A stretch of 64,000 nucleotides of DNA from Flammeovirga aprica JL-4 (GCF_012844305.1 NZ_JABANE010000029.1:1-64000); one strand, 5' to 3'. Shown: positions 19,757 through 29,793, counted from the first letter of the stretch. Program-made: numbers and translations. The notes: generated by a model from the letters alone, not told the origin.

Positions 19757-21277
19757 TTATTTGATAAGTTTCCCTTTAAAGATTTTAGAATTGTCCAACG
19801 TTATAATGTAGAGGTAATAGCCCGACGGTATTTCTTGTACATTGATTTCATTTTTGTCTATAGATTGAATGATTTTATTGCCCTTTAAGTCAAACATCTC
19901 AAATTGTAAAGTGCCGTATTGCTGTGAAGCGTGTATTTTAAGAAAGTCTTTCACAGGATTAGGAAATACAGTCACTTGAAGTATCGGATTGTCATTGCTC
20001 AATAAAATATCATCTTCAGAATAGAATAAATACGATTTATGATTGGGTGACCATACAGCTATGGAATTACTCCATTGGTATACACCCTGATATTCTAAAT
20101 ATCCAATTGAATTATAAGACTGTGAAAGTTTTGATGCACCAACCCATTCATCCTTCTCCCAAACGTATTTTTCTTTATTGATTTGACGACCATTTTCATT
20201 AAATGCTATAAGATAAAGCTGATTATTGTCCCATTCTTGTTGTTCAGCATTCCAAGTTTCAACAAGTTGCTCTACATTATATTGATCATGATCGTAGTTG
20301 TATTGAGTTCTTAAAGCTTCTGTCCATCCCATCACATATTGGTATTTAAATTCAGTTTTTACCATCAGTTGATTATGGACATTATAACTTGCCTCTTCTT
20401 TTTCAACTGATAACCATTCATTGGAAATCCATTGGTAGTAAATTTTTTCAATCACATTAGAACTTTCATCATACTTGAATCCATATTTTGTATCATTTAC
20501 CCAATTTTGAAAAGAAGCATCTATAATTGATAGCGTTTGAATCGAAGTGTTGTTGGTATAGTCGAAGTGATGTTCTTCCTTTTTGACAGCGACCCATTTA
20601 TCCTGCCAATTATATAAGGTATACAACTCTAAATCATTTTGCTGATTATAGAGAAAAGTTTCTTTGGTAGATTCTTCCCATTGATTCGAGTCTGTATTCC
20701 AAGTGTAAGCTATTTTTTGAGTGAATTGATTTTTCACATTAAAACTGCTCTCCACTTTTGATACGCCCACCCAATTGTTGAGGACATTCTCCCATTTATA
20801 AAAATTAGAGGAGAGTAAATTTCCAGAAGAGTCGTATTTCTTTTCACTTTTATAAGCACCCTTCCATTTTTGAGAAATTGCATCCCATTGATAAGTCACA
20901 GATAAAGCCAAGTTTCCATACTCATCATATTCATAACTATTTTTCCTGTACTTTGCCCAATTTTTTGCTTCCTTATCCCAATTAAAATTAAAAGCTTGAG
21001 TCGTTCTAATATAAGCATCAAATTCATAAATCGTTTTTGACACAGGTGTAGAATCTGACGCATTAGAAAAGGAGTAAGAGATAAAAGTATTGGGTACTTT
21101 TTCTTCTTGCTTATTAATATTAAAGATTGATATTAAACTAATAGATTCGTCACCTATTTCCAGAGGAAAAGGGGAGTTGTAGTAGTCACTTTTACTTTGT
21201 GCAAATACATCAAATTGAATCATAAAAGTGACAAACCCAATGTACAATACTTTGAAAAGAAAATTGAATTTCACCAT
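19757..21277 (-). CDS. T9SS-exported protein of tryptophan/tyrosine repeats
   Basis: A 506-residue secreted protein with a signal peptide ending FAQ. Residues about 75-430 form repeats of roughly 40 residues with the pattern Y-x-x-x-N-x-(L)-x-x-x-Y-x-W-x(5-8)-W, for example SSGNLLSSNFYKWENVLNNW and NSIGYLEYQGVYQWSNSI. Residues about 435-506 are a T9SS type A sorting domain (VFPNPVKDFLKI ... GYYLYIITLDNSKIFKGKLIK). The repeats are not a family I recognise with certainty; they resemble extended beta-repeat (YD/RHS-like) surfaces. A glycan-binding or adhesin role at the cell surface is plausible from the company of sulfatases. The gene is the first of the minus-strand operon and divergent from the operator-rich region at 21741-22018. 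Confidence 0.6.
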   Translation of the reverse strand: MVKFNFLFKVLYIGFVTFMIQFDVFAQSKSDYYNSPFPLEIGDESISLISIFNINKQEEKVPNTFISYSFSNASDSTPVSKTIYEFDAYIRTTQAFNFNWDKEAKNWAKYRKNSYEYDEYGNLALSVTYQWDAISQKWKGAYKSEKKYDSSGNLLSSNFYKWENVLNNWVGVSKVESSFNVKNQFTQKIAYTWNTDSNQWEESTKETFLYNQQNDLELYTLYNWQDKWVAVKKEEHHFDYTNNTSIQTLSIIDASFQNWVNDTKYGFKYDESSNVIEKIYYQWISNEWLSVEKEEASYNVHNQLMVKTEFKYQYVMGWTEALRTQYNYDHDQYNVEQLVETWNAEQQEWDNNQLYLIAFNENGRQINKEKYVWEKDEWVGASKLSQSYNSIGYLEYQGVYQWSNSIAVWSPNHKSYLFYSEDDILLSNDNPILQVTVFPNPVKDFLKIHASQQYGTLQFEMFDLKGNKIIQSIDKNEINVQEIPSGYYLYIITLDNSKIFKGKLIK

Positions 21278-21740
21278 ACTAATTTTTACGTTGCTTATGT
21301 ATCAATGCGTAGCCTGCTAAAATCGGTCTGAGCAGAGGTAATATTTTATGTATTGTATCTGAATAAGAGAATACGTTTTAAAAAATAATTTATAAAATCA
21401 AAAAACATAAAATAGTGTATGCAATTTCGTTATTCAGCGAATAATAGAATTGAAATTTAGAGAATTTAAGGGGATACTGATGTATCAATATGGGTATACA
21501 TATGTGATCTATAACTGATAATCAATGTTTTATGAAATTAATATTCTTCAGATATTTTTGTAATCGCTTTTCTTCTTGTTATAATTGTAATGTAGCTTTT
21601 CAAAAGAGAAACACTAAAATTTGAAAAGAGATATTTTTTAAAGTTGTTATTTATATAAGTCTAAAATTACTTTGATCTAATGATGTTATTGATGAATATA
21701 TATATAAATAGAGCAAGATTTTTTAATCGTCAAGAACTCC

Positions 21741-21756
21741 AAACAATTGATTGTTT
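21741..21756. promoter_or_regulatory. LacI-type operator, degenerate copy
   Basis: aaacaattgattgttt differs from a perfect palindrome by one base (T for C at the centre). It is the weakest match to the CAATCGATTG family and lies 27 bases from the next copy. Confidence 0.45.
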
Positions 21757-21768
21757 ATCTAGGAATAA

Positions 21769-21782
21769 TGCAGTCGATTGCA
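21769..21782. promoter_or_regulatory. LacI-type operator
   Basis: tgcagtcgattgca, one mismatch from the perfect palindrome tgcaatcgattgca. Confidence 0.6.
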
Positions 21783-21892
21783 CAAGTAATTTAGGGGTAT
21801 TAATGTCTATTTATAAGTATATTAAGATAGTTTTTATTGGGTTTGAATATAATGTCAATCTTCAAAAAATTAAAAATATAGCCTACAATCAA

Positions 21893-21906
21893 TGCAATCG
21901 ATTGTA
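21893..21906. promoter_or_regulatory. LacI-type operator
   Basis: tgcaatcgattgta carries the full core CAATCGATTG. Its centre is 112 bases from the centre of the next copy. Confidence 0.7.
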
Positions 21907-22004
21907 TTTTTTAAAAAATCTCTTGGATTATAAAATTTAGCTTAATAAGTTTACGACACAATAAAGAACAATCCCTAAAATTTTGTTTATTTTCTCTTAC
22001 TGCA

Positions 22005-22018
22005 AGCAATCGATTGTT
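22005..22018. promoter_or_regulatory. LacI-type operator next to the gene start
   Basis: agcaatcgattgtt with full core, ending 28 bases before the chosen ATG at 22047. It overlaps a TTG at 22014 that would otherwise give a longer reading frame, which argues for the ATG as the true start. Confidence 0.7.
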
Positions 22019-22046
22019 CACTTGGTTTTCTCTCAATAATTATGAA

Positions 22047-24413
22047 ATGATGAATAAGTTTATTTTACTATTATTAATAGTTTCTATTCAAACTATTCCT
22101 TCAACTGCTAAGGAAGTAATCATAACGGTTACGAATAATTTAACCTCTCATAATGAGACTGAGTTAGTGTTCTCTGATGTTCATGAGGCGGTAAAGCAGG
22201 CGTATGTTTTGAAGCAAAAAAATGTAGCAACATCTATTGTTATCAGCATTGAAGAGGGAGAATATTACTTAAGTGAGAGTATTAAAATCAATGCTCAGTT
22301 AAGTGGGTTGACCATCAAAGCAAAGCAAGGGGATAAAGTGACATTAAAAGGTTCAGCTCCTTTGAAATTAAAATGGAAGAAGCATAAAAAAGGAGTGTAT
22401 GTCGCTAAAATAGAGGAAGATATCGATTTTGATCAATTGATTATTAATGGTCAACCTCAAATTTTAGCAAGGTATCCCAACTATAATGAAGATGGAGGAT
22501 ATTGGCAAGGACACGCGAAAGATGCTATTTCTGCTGAACGCATTTCCACTTGGAAAAACCCTAAAGGAGCAATTTTTCATGCAATGCACGGCGGTAAGTG
22601 GGGAGGATTCCATTATTTGATAGAAGGTGTGGATAAAAATGGAGAAGCAATTCTATCAGGAGGTCAACAAAATAACAGACCATCAAAGCCTCATGAGGAA
22701 TTGAGAATGGTAGAAAATGTGTTGGAAGAGTTAGATAGTCCACACGAATGGTATCTAGATAAGGAAGATAAAAAACTTTATTTTTATCCAAGTGAAGAAA
22801 TGGACCTTTCTAAAGTAGTTGCTGAAGGGGTGGTTTTAAAAGAATTAATTCGAATTGAAGGTGTTGAAAATCAAATTGTTGAGGATGTTTCAATTCAAGG
22901 AATCAAGTTGGAGCACACAAAAAGAACTTTATTTGAGGAATACGAACAACTACTAAGAAGTGACTGGTCAATTTATAGAGGAGGAGCAATTTATTTAAGT
23001 AATGCGAATAATTGCGCTATTCAAAATTGTGAGTTGACAAATCTTGGAGGGAATGTAATTTTTGTCAGTGGACACAATCAAAACCATTTAATAAGCGGAA
23101 ATCATATCTACAATTGCGGTGCAAGTGCCATAAGTTTTGTAGGAAAATCTTCAGCAGTACGCTCTCCATCGTATACTTATAGAGAGTATGTAGAATTGAG
23201 TAATATGGATAAAGTGTGGGGACCTCAATCCAATGATTATCCTACAAATTGCGTAGCTGATGACAATTTAATTTACCGCATCGGAAGAATTGAAAAACAG
23301 ACTGCGGGCGTACAAATTGCAATGGCTATGAATATCACTGTGAGTCATAATAGTATTTATGAAGTGCCAAGAGCTGGAATTAATATCGGTGATGGTACTT
23401 GGGGAGGACACATTTTGGAGTATAATGATGTGTTTGATACGGTGTTGGAAACAGGTGATCATGGTTCTTTCAACTCTTGGGGTAGAGATCGCTTTTGGCA
23501 TCCTAACAGAAAAGAAATGAATAAGTTAGTTGAAAATGATGTCACTATGCCTTATTGGGATGCCTGTAATACGACGGTGATCAGAAATAATCGTTTTAGA
23601 TGTGATCATGGATGGGACATTGATTTAGACGATGGGTCAACAAACTATCACATTTACAATAATTTATGCCTTAATGGGGGAATTAAATTGAGAGAAGGGT
23701 TTGGCAGAAGAGTGGAGAATAACATTATGGTCAATAATTCTTTGCATCCTCATGTTTGGTTTAAAGCATCTGAAGATGTGTTCAAAAGAAACATTGTTCA
23801 GGATAGTTATAAAGATGTTGGAGTTGAAGAATGGGGACGAGAAATGGATTACAATTTATTTCCGTTTGAGGAATCATTGATGAAAGCACAAGTTTATGGG
23901 ATTGAAAAGCACAGTGTTTATGGAAATCCTGCTTTCAAGAACCCTGAGGCATTAGATTTTTCAGTCAAAGAAAATTCAAAAGCATTGGAAATTGGTTTTG
24001 TGAATTTTTCAATGACCGCCTTTGGAGTAAAAAGCCCAGCTTTAAAAGCAATGGCTAAAACACCAAAAGCACCAGTATTGACAGAAAAGAGAGTCACATC
24101 AACGGAAAGTCCAACAGTGGAATGGCTGAGAGCAAAATTAAAAAATATCGAATCTAAAGAAGAGCAATCTGCTTATGGATTGGAAAATGACAAGGGAGTA
24201 GTGGTGTTGAATATAGGTGCACACAGTTTGGTTGGAAAATCTGGAGTGAAAAAGAGAGATGTCATTTTAGAGGTCGAAGGAACGAGAGTGGCTGATCTAA
24301 AAGAATTTTTTAATGTGTTAAAGGAAAATAATAGCAAATCAAGTATAAGTATAATAGTTATGAGAAATCAAGAAGAACAAGAATTTAAGGTTCTTCTGAA
24401 AGAAATAAGATAG
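22047..24413 (+). CDS. Secreted right-handed beta-helix protein with C-terminal PDZ domain, GH141-like
   Basis: A 788-residue exported protein. The ATG at 22047 (or 22050) is chosen because an operator overlaps the upstream TTG and because MNKFILLLLIVSIQTIPSTA is a signal peptide. Residues about 25-200 carry an N-terminal barrel-like insert (LIINGQPQILARYPNYNE) typical of beta-helix glycosidases near GH141. Residues about 290-600 are parallel beta-helix rungs (NANNCAIQNCELTNLGGN, NITVSHNSIYEVPRAGINIG, HIYNNLCLNGGIKLREGFG). Residues about 710-788 form a PDZ domain (VGKSGVKKRDVILEVEGTRV). GH141 includes alpha-L-fucosidase and xylanase activities; fucosidase action would fit the locus, but lyase activity is possible. 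It is the first gene of a plus-strand operon under four LacI-type operators. A PDZ domain on a beta-helix enzyme is unusual. Confidence 0.7.
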   Translation: MMNKFILLLLIVSIQTIPSTAKEVIITVTNNLTSHNETELVFSDVHEAVKQAYVLKQKNVATSIVISIEEGEYYLSESIKINAQLSGLTIKAKQGDKVTLKGSAPLKLKWKKHKKGVYVAKIEEDIDFDQLIINGQPQILARYPNYNEDGGYWQGHAKDAISAERISTWKNPKGAIFHAMHGGKWGGFHYLIEGVDKNGEAILSGGQQNNRPSKPHEELRMVENVLEELDSPHEWYLDKEDKKLYFYPSEEMDLSKVVAEGVVLKELIRIEGVENQIVEDVSIQGIKLEHTKRTLFEEYEQLLRSDWSIYRGGAIYLSNANNCAIQNCELTNLGGNVIFVSGHNQNHLISGNHIYNCGASAISFVGKSSAVRSPSYTYREYVELSNMDKVWGPQSNDYPTNCVADDNLIYRIGRIEKQTAGVQIAMAMNITVSHNSIYEVPRAGINIGDGTWGGHILEYNDVFDTVLETGDHGSFNSWGRDRFWHPNRKEMNKLVENDVTMPYWDACNTTVIRNNRFRCDHGWDIDLDDGSTNYHIYNNLCLNGGIKLREGFGRRVENNIMVNNSLHPHVWFKASEDVFKRNIVQDSYKDVGVEEWGREMDYNLFPFEESLMKAQVYGIEKHSVYGNPAFKNPEALDFSVKENSKALEIGFVNFSMTAFGVKSPALKAMAKTPKAPVLTEKRVTSTESPTVEWLRAKLKNIESKEEQSAYGLENDKGVVVLNIGAHSLVGKSGVKKRDVILEVEGTRVADLKEFFNVLKENNSKSSISIIVMRNQEEQEFKVLLKEIR

Positions 24414-24456
24414 CTAAAATTAAACTACATTTTAATAAACTTACAAGGAATGAATT

Positions 24457-25902
24457 ATGAAGAAAAACGTCTTACTTATTAATATACTCTTTTTAGTATT
24501 TGGCACTCAACTATCGCAAGCACAAAAAGTAGAGGTAGTCAGTACAACTTCAGAAAACCCGTGGGTATCTTTGAAGAAAAAAGAAATTGTTGTGGCGGAA
24601 GCGTCAGGGCAAAGTGATATTTCAATTTATGCAGACCAAAGAGTGCAGGTGATTGATGGAATTGGAGGCTCTTTTAATGAATTGGGTTGGACTGCTGTGA
24701 GTTCACTTCCTGCCGAAAAAAGACAAGAAGCATTTGATGCATTGTTTTCAGAAGAAGGCTGTAACTTTTCAATGTGCCGTCTGCCGATCGGTTCAAGTGA
24801 TTATGCATTAAGTTATTACTCACATGCAGAAGTGCCAGAGGATTTTGTGATGCGTGATTTCAACATCGTAAGAGACCAATACATCCTTATTCCTTATATC
24901 AAAGAAGCATTAAAAGTACGTAAGGATCTTAAATTATGGGCCTCACCATGGAGTCCTCCTGCTTGGATGAAAGTAAATAATCATTATTCATTGCGTAGAG
25001 GTGATGTGGAAGGAAGACCAAGTGGCAACAGAATGCCTGAAGGAGCGGAGATCATGAGTAATGCGACGGCATTTAAAATGCAAGAAAGATATTTGAAAGC
25101 CTACGCATTATACTTTTCAAAATTTGTGCAAGCTTATAAAGAAGAAGGAGTACCGCTTTGGGCGATCATGCCTCAAAATGAAATCAAATGGGCACCCAAC
25201 TGGCCTGCATGTACATGGAGACCAGAAGATATGTCTTACTTTATTGGTGAATATCTTGGACCACAATTTGAAAATGACGGTTTAGATACTGAAATCTGGT
25301 TAGGAACAATTAATAACAGCGATCCTAATTATGTCAGAACAATTTTGAATAAGGAAAAATATGCGAAATATATCAAAGGTGTTGGTTTTCAATGGAGTGG
25401 TTCAAAAGCATTGCCTAAAATAAAAGAGGAATATGCTGGTATGAAGTATATGCAAACAGAGAATATGTGTGGTGAGCAAGAAAATGATTGGACTTCATTA
25501 GAAGCTTCTTGGAAGATGATCGTACATTATTTCAAAAACAAAACAGGATCTTATATGTATTGGAATATGATCTTGGATGAGACTGGAAAAAGTGCTTGGG
25601 GATGGCCTCAAAACTCTATGATTGTAGTGGATCGTGAGAAGCAAGAAGTGATTTATAATGATGAATTCTATTTATTCAAACACTTATCACATTACGTTCA
25701 GCCAGGAGCACATTACTTAAAATCTTCAGAAGGTGATAATCACGTTGCTTTTGAATTAACCGATGGAAGAATCCTTTTGATGATGTACAATCCAGAGGAG
25801 TCGGCAAAGAAAGTGAGCGTGGATGTTAGTGGAGTAGCCGCTTCATTTGAGGCGAAAGCGAAGTCTATCAACTCTGTGATATTCAACATGAACGTTAATT
25901 AA
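24457..25902 (+). CDS. GH30 family glycoside hydrolase
   Basis: A 481-residue exported enzyme (signal peptide ending SQAQ). It has the GH30 layout: N-terminal IYADQRVQVIDGIGGSFNE, the LWASPWSPPAWMK loop, candidate acid/base E242 in MPQNE and candidate nucleophile E335 in MQTEN, then a C-terminal beta domain ending in NSVIFNM. Length is normal for the family. GH30 covers beta-glucosidase, beta-1,6-glucanase, beta-xylanase, beta-xylosidase and beta-fucosidase activities; the sequence alone does not settle which. It probably removes a beta-linked sugar from sulfated oligosaccharides. It sits 43 bases after the beta-helix/PDZ gene and 27 before the GH39-like gene, all in one operon. Confidence 0.85.
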   Translation: MKKNVLLINILFLVFGTQLSQAQKVEVVSTTSENPWVSLKKKEIVVAEASGQSDISIYADQRVQVIDGIGGSFNELGWTAVSSLPAEKRQEAFDALFSEEGCNFSMCRLPIGSSDYALSYYSHAEVPEDFVMRDFNIVRDQYILIPYIKEALKVRKDLKLWASPWSPPAWMKVNNHYSLRRGDVEGRPSGNRMPEGAEIMSNATAFKMQERYLKAYALYFSKFVQAYKEEGVPLWAIMPQNEIKWAPNWPACTWRPEDMSYFIGEYLGPQFENDGLDTEIWLGTINNSDPNYVRTILNKEKYAKYIKGVGFQWSGSKALPKIKEEYAGMKYMQTENMCGEQENDWTSLEASWKMIVHYFKNKTGSYMYWNMILDETGKSAWGWPQNSMIVVDREKQEVIYNDEFYLFKHLSHYVQPGAHYLKSSEGDNHVAFELTDGRILLMMYNPEESAKKVSVDVSGVAASFEAKAKSINSVIFNMNVN

Positions 25903-25929
25903 TTTTGAAGATTTAGTTCATTTAATGTC

Positions 25930-27567
25930 ATGAAAAAAGGAATCTTATTATTGTTCTGTTTAGTCTTCTTCCAAAACTTACACGCTCAAAAAGTCGTTGT
26001 AGATGCGAACGCTGAAGGGGAGAAATTTGAACACTTTTGGAGTAAGTGTGTTGGAGCGGGAAGAGCGAACGAAGCACTTAGAGCAGGCTGGCTAGAACAG
26101 ATGGAAAAAGTCCACAATGAATGTGGATTTGAATATGTGCGTTTTCATGGATTATTTCATGAGGATATGTTCCCTGTACTTTCTGAAGGAGGGAAATTAG
26201 TCTACAATTGGCAATACATAGACGATGTATTTGACCGACTGTTGGATATGAATGTTCGTCCTTTTGTAGAGATGGCATTTTTCCCAGAACAGTTTGCTGC
26301 TGAAGACTCAAAAACGGTTTTCTGGTGGAAAGCGAAAGTAACTCCAGGGCCAGAATACGCTAAGCAATGGCACGATTTAATCCAAGCTTTTACACAGCAT
26401 GTAGTAGATCGTTATGGAATTGATGAAGTGATGAATTGGTATTTTGAAGTGTGGAATGAGCCCAATTTATACCCTTTCTTCTGGCATGGTACAAAATCAC
26501 AGTTTTTTGAATTGTATAAACAATCTGCTATTGCGGTAAAGTCTGTTGATCAACGACTTAAAGTAGGAGGGCCTTCCACAAGTAACTTCGTTCCAGATGC
26601 TAGATTTGATGGAGAAATCATCAACAATCATGTATCAGAAGAGATCTTTAAAGTAGAGGATATCAATGAGTTGGAATGGCATGGCGTATGGATTGAAGAC
26701 TTTTTAAAATACTGTGAAAAGGAAAAACTTCCAGTAGACTTTGTCACCACACACCCTTATCCTACTGATTTTGCTTTCAATCCTGAAACAGGAAAAGGAA
26801 GAGGTTTAACAAGGTTTGCAGCATCCACAAAGAATGATATTGAATGGTTGAATGAGGCCATTAAAAAAAGTGCTTTTCCAGATGCTGAAATTCATCTGAC
26901 GGAGTGGAATACAAGCCCAAGCAGCAGAGACCGGATGCATGATTGGTTACCTCCTGCTGCTTACATTGTGAAGACTAATTTAGAATGTATCGGACTTACA
27001 AACTCCTTAGCATTTTGGACGTTCACGGATATTTTTGAAGAAAAAGGCGGTGCGTCAAGCATTTTTCATGGAGGGTTTGGTATGATCAATTACCAAGGTT
27101 TAGTAAAGCCAAGTTTTCATGCCTACAAGATGTTACATCAATTAGGAGATGAAAAACTTTTTGAGAACAACTATTTATTTATGACCAAAAAATCAGGTAA
27201 CGGGAAGGTTGTAGGGTTAGCGTATAATTATCCTGATGATCACTTAGAAGCAGTACCCTCAAGCATCAATACATTCAAGAAGCTTGAAAAAATGGGAGAA
27301 TCAAAACAGCTTGATTTTACGCTGAAAGGCTTGAAACCGGGGGCCATGTTTAAAATGGAAACCCTTGATCAAGACCACGGAAACATCTACGATTTTTGGG
27401 AGAAAATTGGGAAACCAGAACCACCCACTCGTGAACAAATTAAGACCATGAAGAAAATAGCGGAAGCTTTAGATACTGAGATACTAAGAGCGAATAAGAA
27501 GGGTGAAATCTCTATTTCAAGAGAATTAAGTCCTTGGAGTTTGGTGCTTATTCAACAGATTGACTAA
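25930..27567 (+). CDS. GH39-like glycoside hydrolase
   Basis: A 545-residue exported enzyme (signal peptide ending HAQ). The TIM-barrel shows E177 in EVWNEPNLYPFFW (acid/base) and E325 in HLTEWNTSPSSRD (nucleophile), with the THPYPTDFAF strand between, all as in GH39. A C-terminal beta-sandwich follows, ending SPWSLVLIQQID. GH39 members are beta-xylosidases, alpha-L-iduronidases and related enzymes; either would suit a sulfated uronic-acid polysaccharide. The stop codon coincides with the left end of a MITE-like element (27567-27728): the last A of TAA is the first base of the repeat. Confidence 0.8.
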   Translation: MKKGILLLFCLVFFQNLHAQKVVVDANAEGEKFEHFWSKCVGAGRANEALRAGWLEQMEKVHNECGFEYVRFHGLFHEDMFPVLSEGGKLVYNWQYIDDVFDRLLDMNVRPFVEMAFFPEQFAAEDSKTVFWWKAKVTPGPEYAKQWHDLIQAFTQHVVDRYGIDEVMNWYFEVWNEPNLYPFFWHGTKSQFFELYKQSAIAVKSVDQRLKVGGPSTSNFVPDARFDGEIINNHVSEEIFKVEDINELEWHGVWIEDFLKYCEKEKLPVDFVTTHPYPTDFAFNPETGKGRGLTRFAASTKNDIEWLNEAIKKSAFPDAEIHLTEWNTSPSSRDRMHDWLPPAAYIVKTNLECIGLTNSLAFWTFTDIFEEKGGASSIFHGGFGMINYQGLVKPSFHAYKMLHQLGDEKLFENNYLFMTKKSGNGKVVGLAYNYPDDHLEAVPSSINTFKKLEKMGESKQLDFTLKGLKPGAMFKMETLDQDHGNIYDFWEKIGKPEPPTREQIKTMKKIAEALDTEILRANKKGEISISRELSPWSLVLIQQID

Positions 27568-27728
27568 GAGCATACTTGAAATATCTATTTTAGTGAAAAT
27601 TCCCTCTTTCAGAACGTGAGTTTATTAATTTCATCAACTATAGAACCACTATTTTTTCTGAAATTAATTTCCTCACAACCTAAAATGGAAAATTTTCACT
27701 TCTAAAATATATTTTCCAAACATGCTCT
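27567..27728. mobile_element. MITE-like palindromic element, copy 1
   Basis: A 162-base sequence that begins agagcatacttg and ends caaacatgctct. Its two halves are imperfect reverse complements, so it would fold into one long hairpin. A copy of exactly the same length and roughly 85-90 percent identical by eye lies at 47682-47843. It has no coding capacity and no transposase in the window. Confidence 0.75.
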
Positions 27729-27833
27729 AATAAAGTTTCGATTTTTTTATACCTCAAAATTTCACGATGTGGACTAAAATAATAGACAAAATGACTCAAT
27801 TAATTTTGAGTTAAAATTAAAAAGTGAAAAGAG

Positions 27834-27854
27834 CCAGCATCCTTTGGGTGTTGG
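27834..27854 (+). other. Intercistronic stem-loop
   Basis: ccagcatcc, ttt, gggtgttgg: a nine-base stem with one G-T pair and a three-base loop, 32 bases before the next gene. There is no T run, so mRNA processing or stabilisation is more likely than termination. A near-identical stem lies at 34218-34240. Confidence 0.55.
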
Positions 27855-27886
27855 TACTTTAAAAAATTAAATCAACTATTAAATCA

Positions 27887-29692
27887 ATGTTTATGAAATG
27901 GATTTTTATCATATTGTTTTTTGTACAGGTAGCGGATTGTTTTGCTCAAGATAAGCCCAATGTGATCCTAATTTTGGTTGATGATCAAGGATATGGAGAC
28001 ATTGGAGCATTGGGAAATCCTTACATAAAAACACCACATATAGATCAGTTATATACAGAAAGTTCACGCTTTACAGACTTTCATGTGAGTCCTACTTGTG
28101 CCCCTACACGTGCTTCTTTGCTTTCTGGAAGACATTGTGATAGAGCTGGCGTATGGCACACTGTTAACGGAAGGTCTTTGATTTTAGAGCGTGAAACTTT
28201 AATGGCACAGACTTTCAAAGAAAATGGTTACAGAACAGGAATCTTTGGGAAATGGCATTTAGGTGATAATTACCCATTCAGACCTCAGGATAAAGGTTTT
28301 GAAGAGGTGTTAGTACATCATGGCGGTGGCATCGGACAAACGATGGACTACTTTGATAATGATTATTTCGATGATGTTTACCACCACAATGGAGAACCAA
28401 AACAGTTTGAAGGATACTGCACAGATGTATGGTTTGAGAATGCGAAAAAGTTTATTGATCAAAAGGGAAATGAGCCGTTCTTCTGTTATATCCCAACCAA
28501 TGCCGCACACTCTCCTTATTTTGTAGCTGATAAATATTCAGCCCCTTATAAGGACAATAAAGCGATACCGAACCCGAACTTTTATGGAATGATCACCAAC
28601 GTGGACGAGAATATAGGTAGTCTGATGACATTTCTAAAAGAGAAAGATATTTTGGACAATACCATCATCATTTTCACTACAGATAATGGTACTGCAGCAG
28701 GAGCAAAAGTAGAAGGTCACCGTTTCAACGGATTTGTAGTGAAAGGTTTTAATGACGGAATGCGTGGTATCAAAGCCAGTATTTATGAAGGAGGGCATAG
28801 AGTGCCGTTATTTATTCATTGGAACAAAGGAAATATCAATAAAGGAAGAGATATTGATGCTCTTACGGCTCATTATGATTTATTTCCGACTCTTATAGAG
28901 TTATGTGATTTAAAGCAATCAAAACCTCTTCAATTTGATGGAAAAAGTCTTGTGTCATTATTGAAAAAGAAGAATTCAAAAAAATGGAATAAAGATAGAA
29001 TTGTCATTGTAGACGGGCAAAGAACAGAGGTGCCTCAGCCTTGGTTAAATACAACCTTGATGCAGGATAATTGGAGGCTAGTCAATGGAGAAGAGTTATA
29101 TGATTTGAAATCAGATCCTGAACAAAGAAATAACATTGCAGCACAGCATCCTTCAAAGATGAAAACCTTAAAAGAAGCGTATGCTGAATGGTGGGAGGAA
29201 TTAGCCCCTACATTTGCAGATGAACCTTATATTCATTTAGGTGCAAAAGAAGAAAATCCTACCACATTACATTGCCATGATTGGCACACTGAAAAAGTAA
29301 GTCCATGGAAGCAAGACCATATCCGAACAGGTTATAGAGACAACGGTTATTGGTCGGTGAAGGTGGTACAATCTGGAGTTTATAATATCAAACTTCGTCG
29401 TTGGCCCAAAGAAACCAATTTAGCATTAGGAGCATCTGTGGCTCGTCGACCAGCATTGGCAGGTACAAGTGTTACTGCAAGCAAAAAAGGGAAGTCTTTA
29501 GCCATCAAAAAGGCAAGCATAAAAATACAACACATAGAAGAAGAGAAAGAAGTAAATACCTTAGCACAGTCTGTTGATTTTCAGGTAAGATTAGAGAAAG
29601 GAACTGCAAAACTCGACACTAAATTTATTCTAGAAGACAACTCAGAATTAGGTGCTTACTATGTAGAGGTGGAATACCTTCCTCAATTGTAA
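27887..29692 (+). CDS. Secreted sulfatase, S1 family (CAPTR motif), with C-terminal extension
   Basis: A 601-residue sulfatase with a signal peptide ending CFAQ; start at 27887 or at the ATG two codons later. Metal aspartates lie in LILVDDQGYGDIG, the formylglycine site is C71 in CAPTR followed by ASLLSGRH, and the fold continues through FGKWHLGDNYPF, FTTDNGTAAGAK and LKSDPEQRNNIA. About 110 extra residues (roughly 490-601) follow the catalytic core, with strand-rich text such as NGYWSVKVVQSGVYNIKLRRW, perhaps a small beta-sandwich. It acts on a sulfated sugar of the locus substrate. It follows the GH39-like gene after a 319-base gap holding the MITE-like element. Confidence 0.87.
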   Translation: MFMKWIFIILFFVQVADCFAQDKPNVILILVDDQGYGDIGALGNPYIKTPHIDQLYTESSRFTDFHVSPTCAPTRASLLSGRHCDRAGVWHTVNGRSLILERETLMAQTFKENGYRTGIFGKWHLGDNYPFRPQDKGFEEVLVHHGGGIGQTMDYFDNDYFDDVYHHNGEPKQFEGYCTDVWFENAKKFIDQKGNEPFFCYIPTNAAHSPYFVADKYSAPYKDNKAIPNPNFYGMITNVDENIGSLMTFLKEKDILDNTIIIFTTDNGTAAGAKVEGHRFNGFVVKGFNDGMRGIKASIYEGGHRVPLFIHWNKGNINKGRDIDALTAHYDLFPTLIELCDLKQSKPLQFDGKSLVSLLKKKNSKKWNKDRIVIVDGQRTEVPQPWLNTTLMQDNWRLVNGEELYDLKSDPEQRNNIAAQHPSKMKTLKEAYAEWWEELAPTFADEPYIHLGAKEENPTTLHCHDWHTEKVSPWKQDHIRTGYRDNGYWSVKVVQSGVYNIKLRRWPKETNLALGASVARRPALAGTSVTASKKGKSLAIKKASIKIQHIEEEKEVNTLAQSVDFQVRLEKGTAKLDTKFILEDNSELGAYYVEVEYLPQL

Positions 29693-29793
29693 TAAATACT
29701 ATCGGCAATGATTAATAGCCAGAATTGAAATGAAACTTTTGAACTCATTTTTTAATGAGTGTTACATATAATTTTTTTACTAACATATTACTT

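Larger units (their letters stand above)
21278..22046. promoter_or_regulatory. Divergent promoter region with four LacI-type operators
   Basis: A 769-base gap between the minus-strand T9SS gene and the plus-strand beta-helix/PDZ gene. Four copies of an operator with core CAATCGATTG lie in its right half, listed separately. The reading frame at 21680-21940 overlaps two operators and most of a third and is not coding. The left half shows nothing recognisable. Confidence 0.6.

Noticed and set aside
21680..21940. An 86-codon plus-strand frame before the beta-helix/PDZ gene
   Set aside because: It contains three LacI-type operators, has no recognisable motif, and sits in a promoter region.
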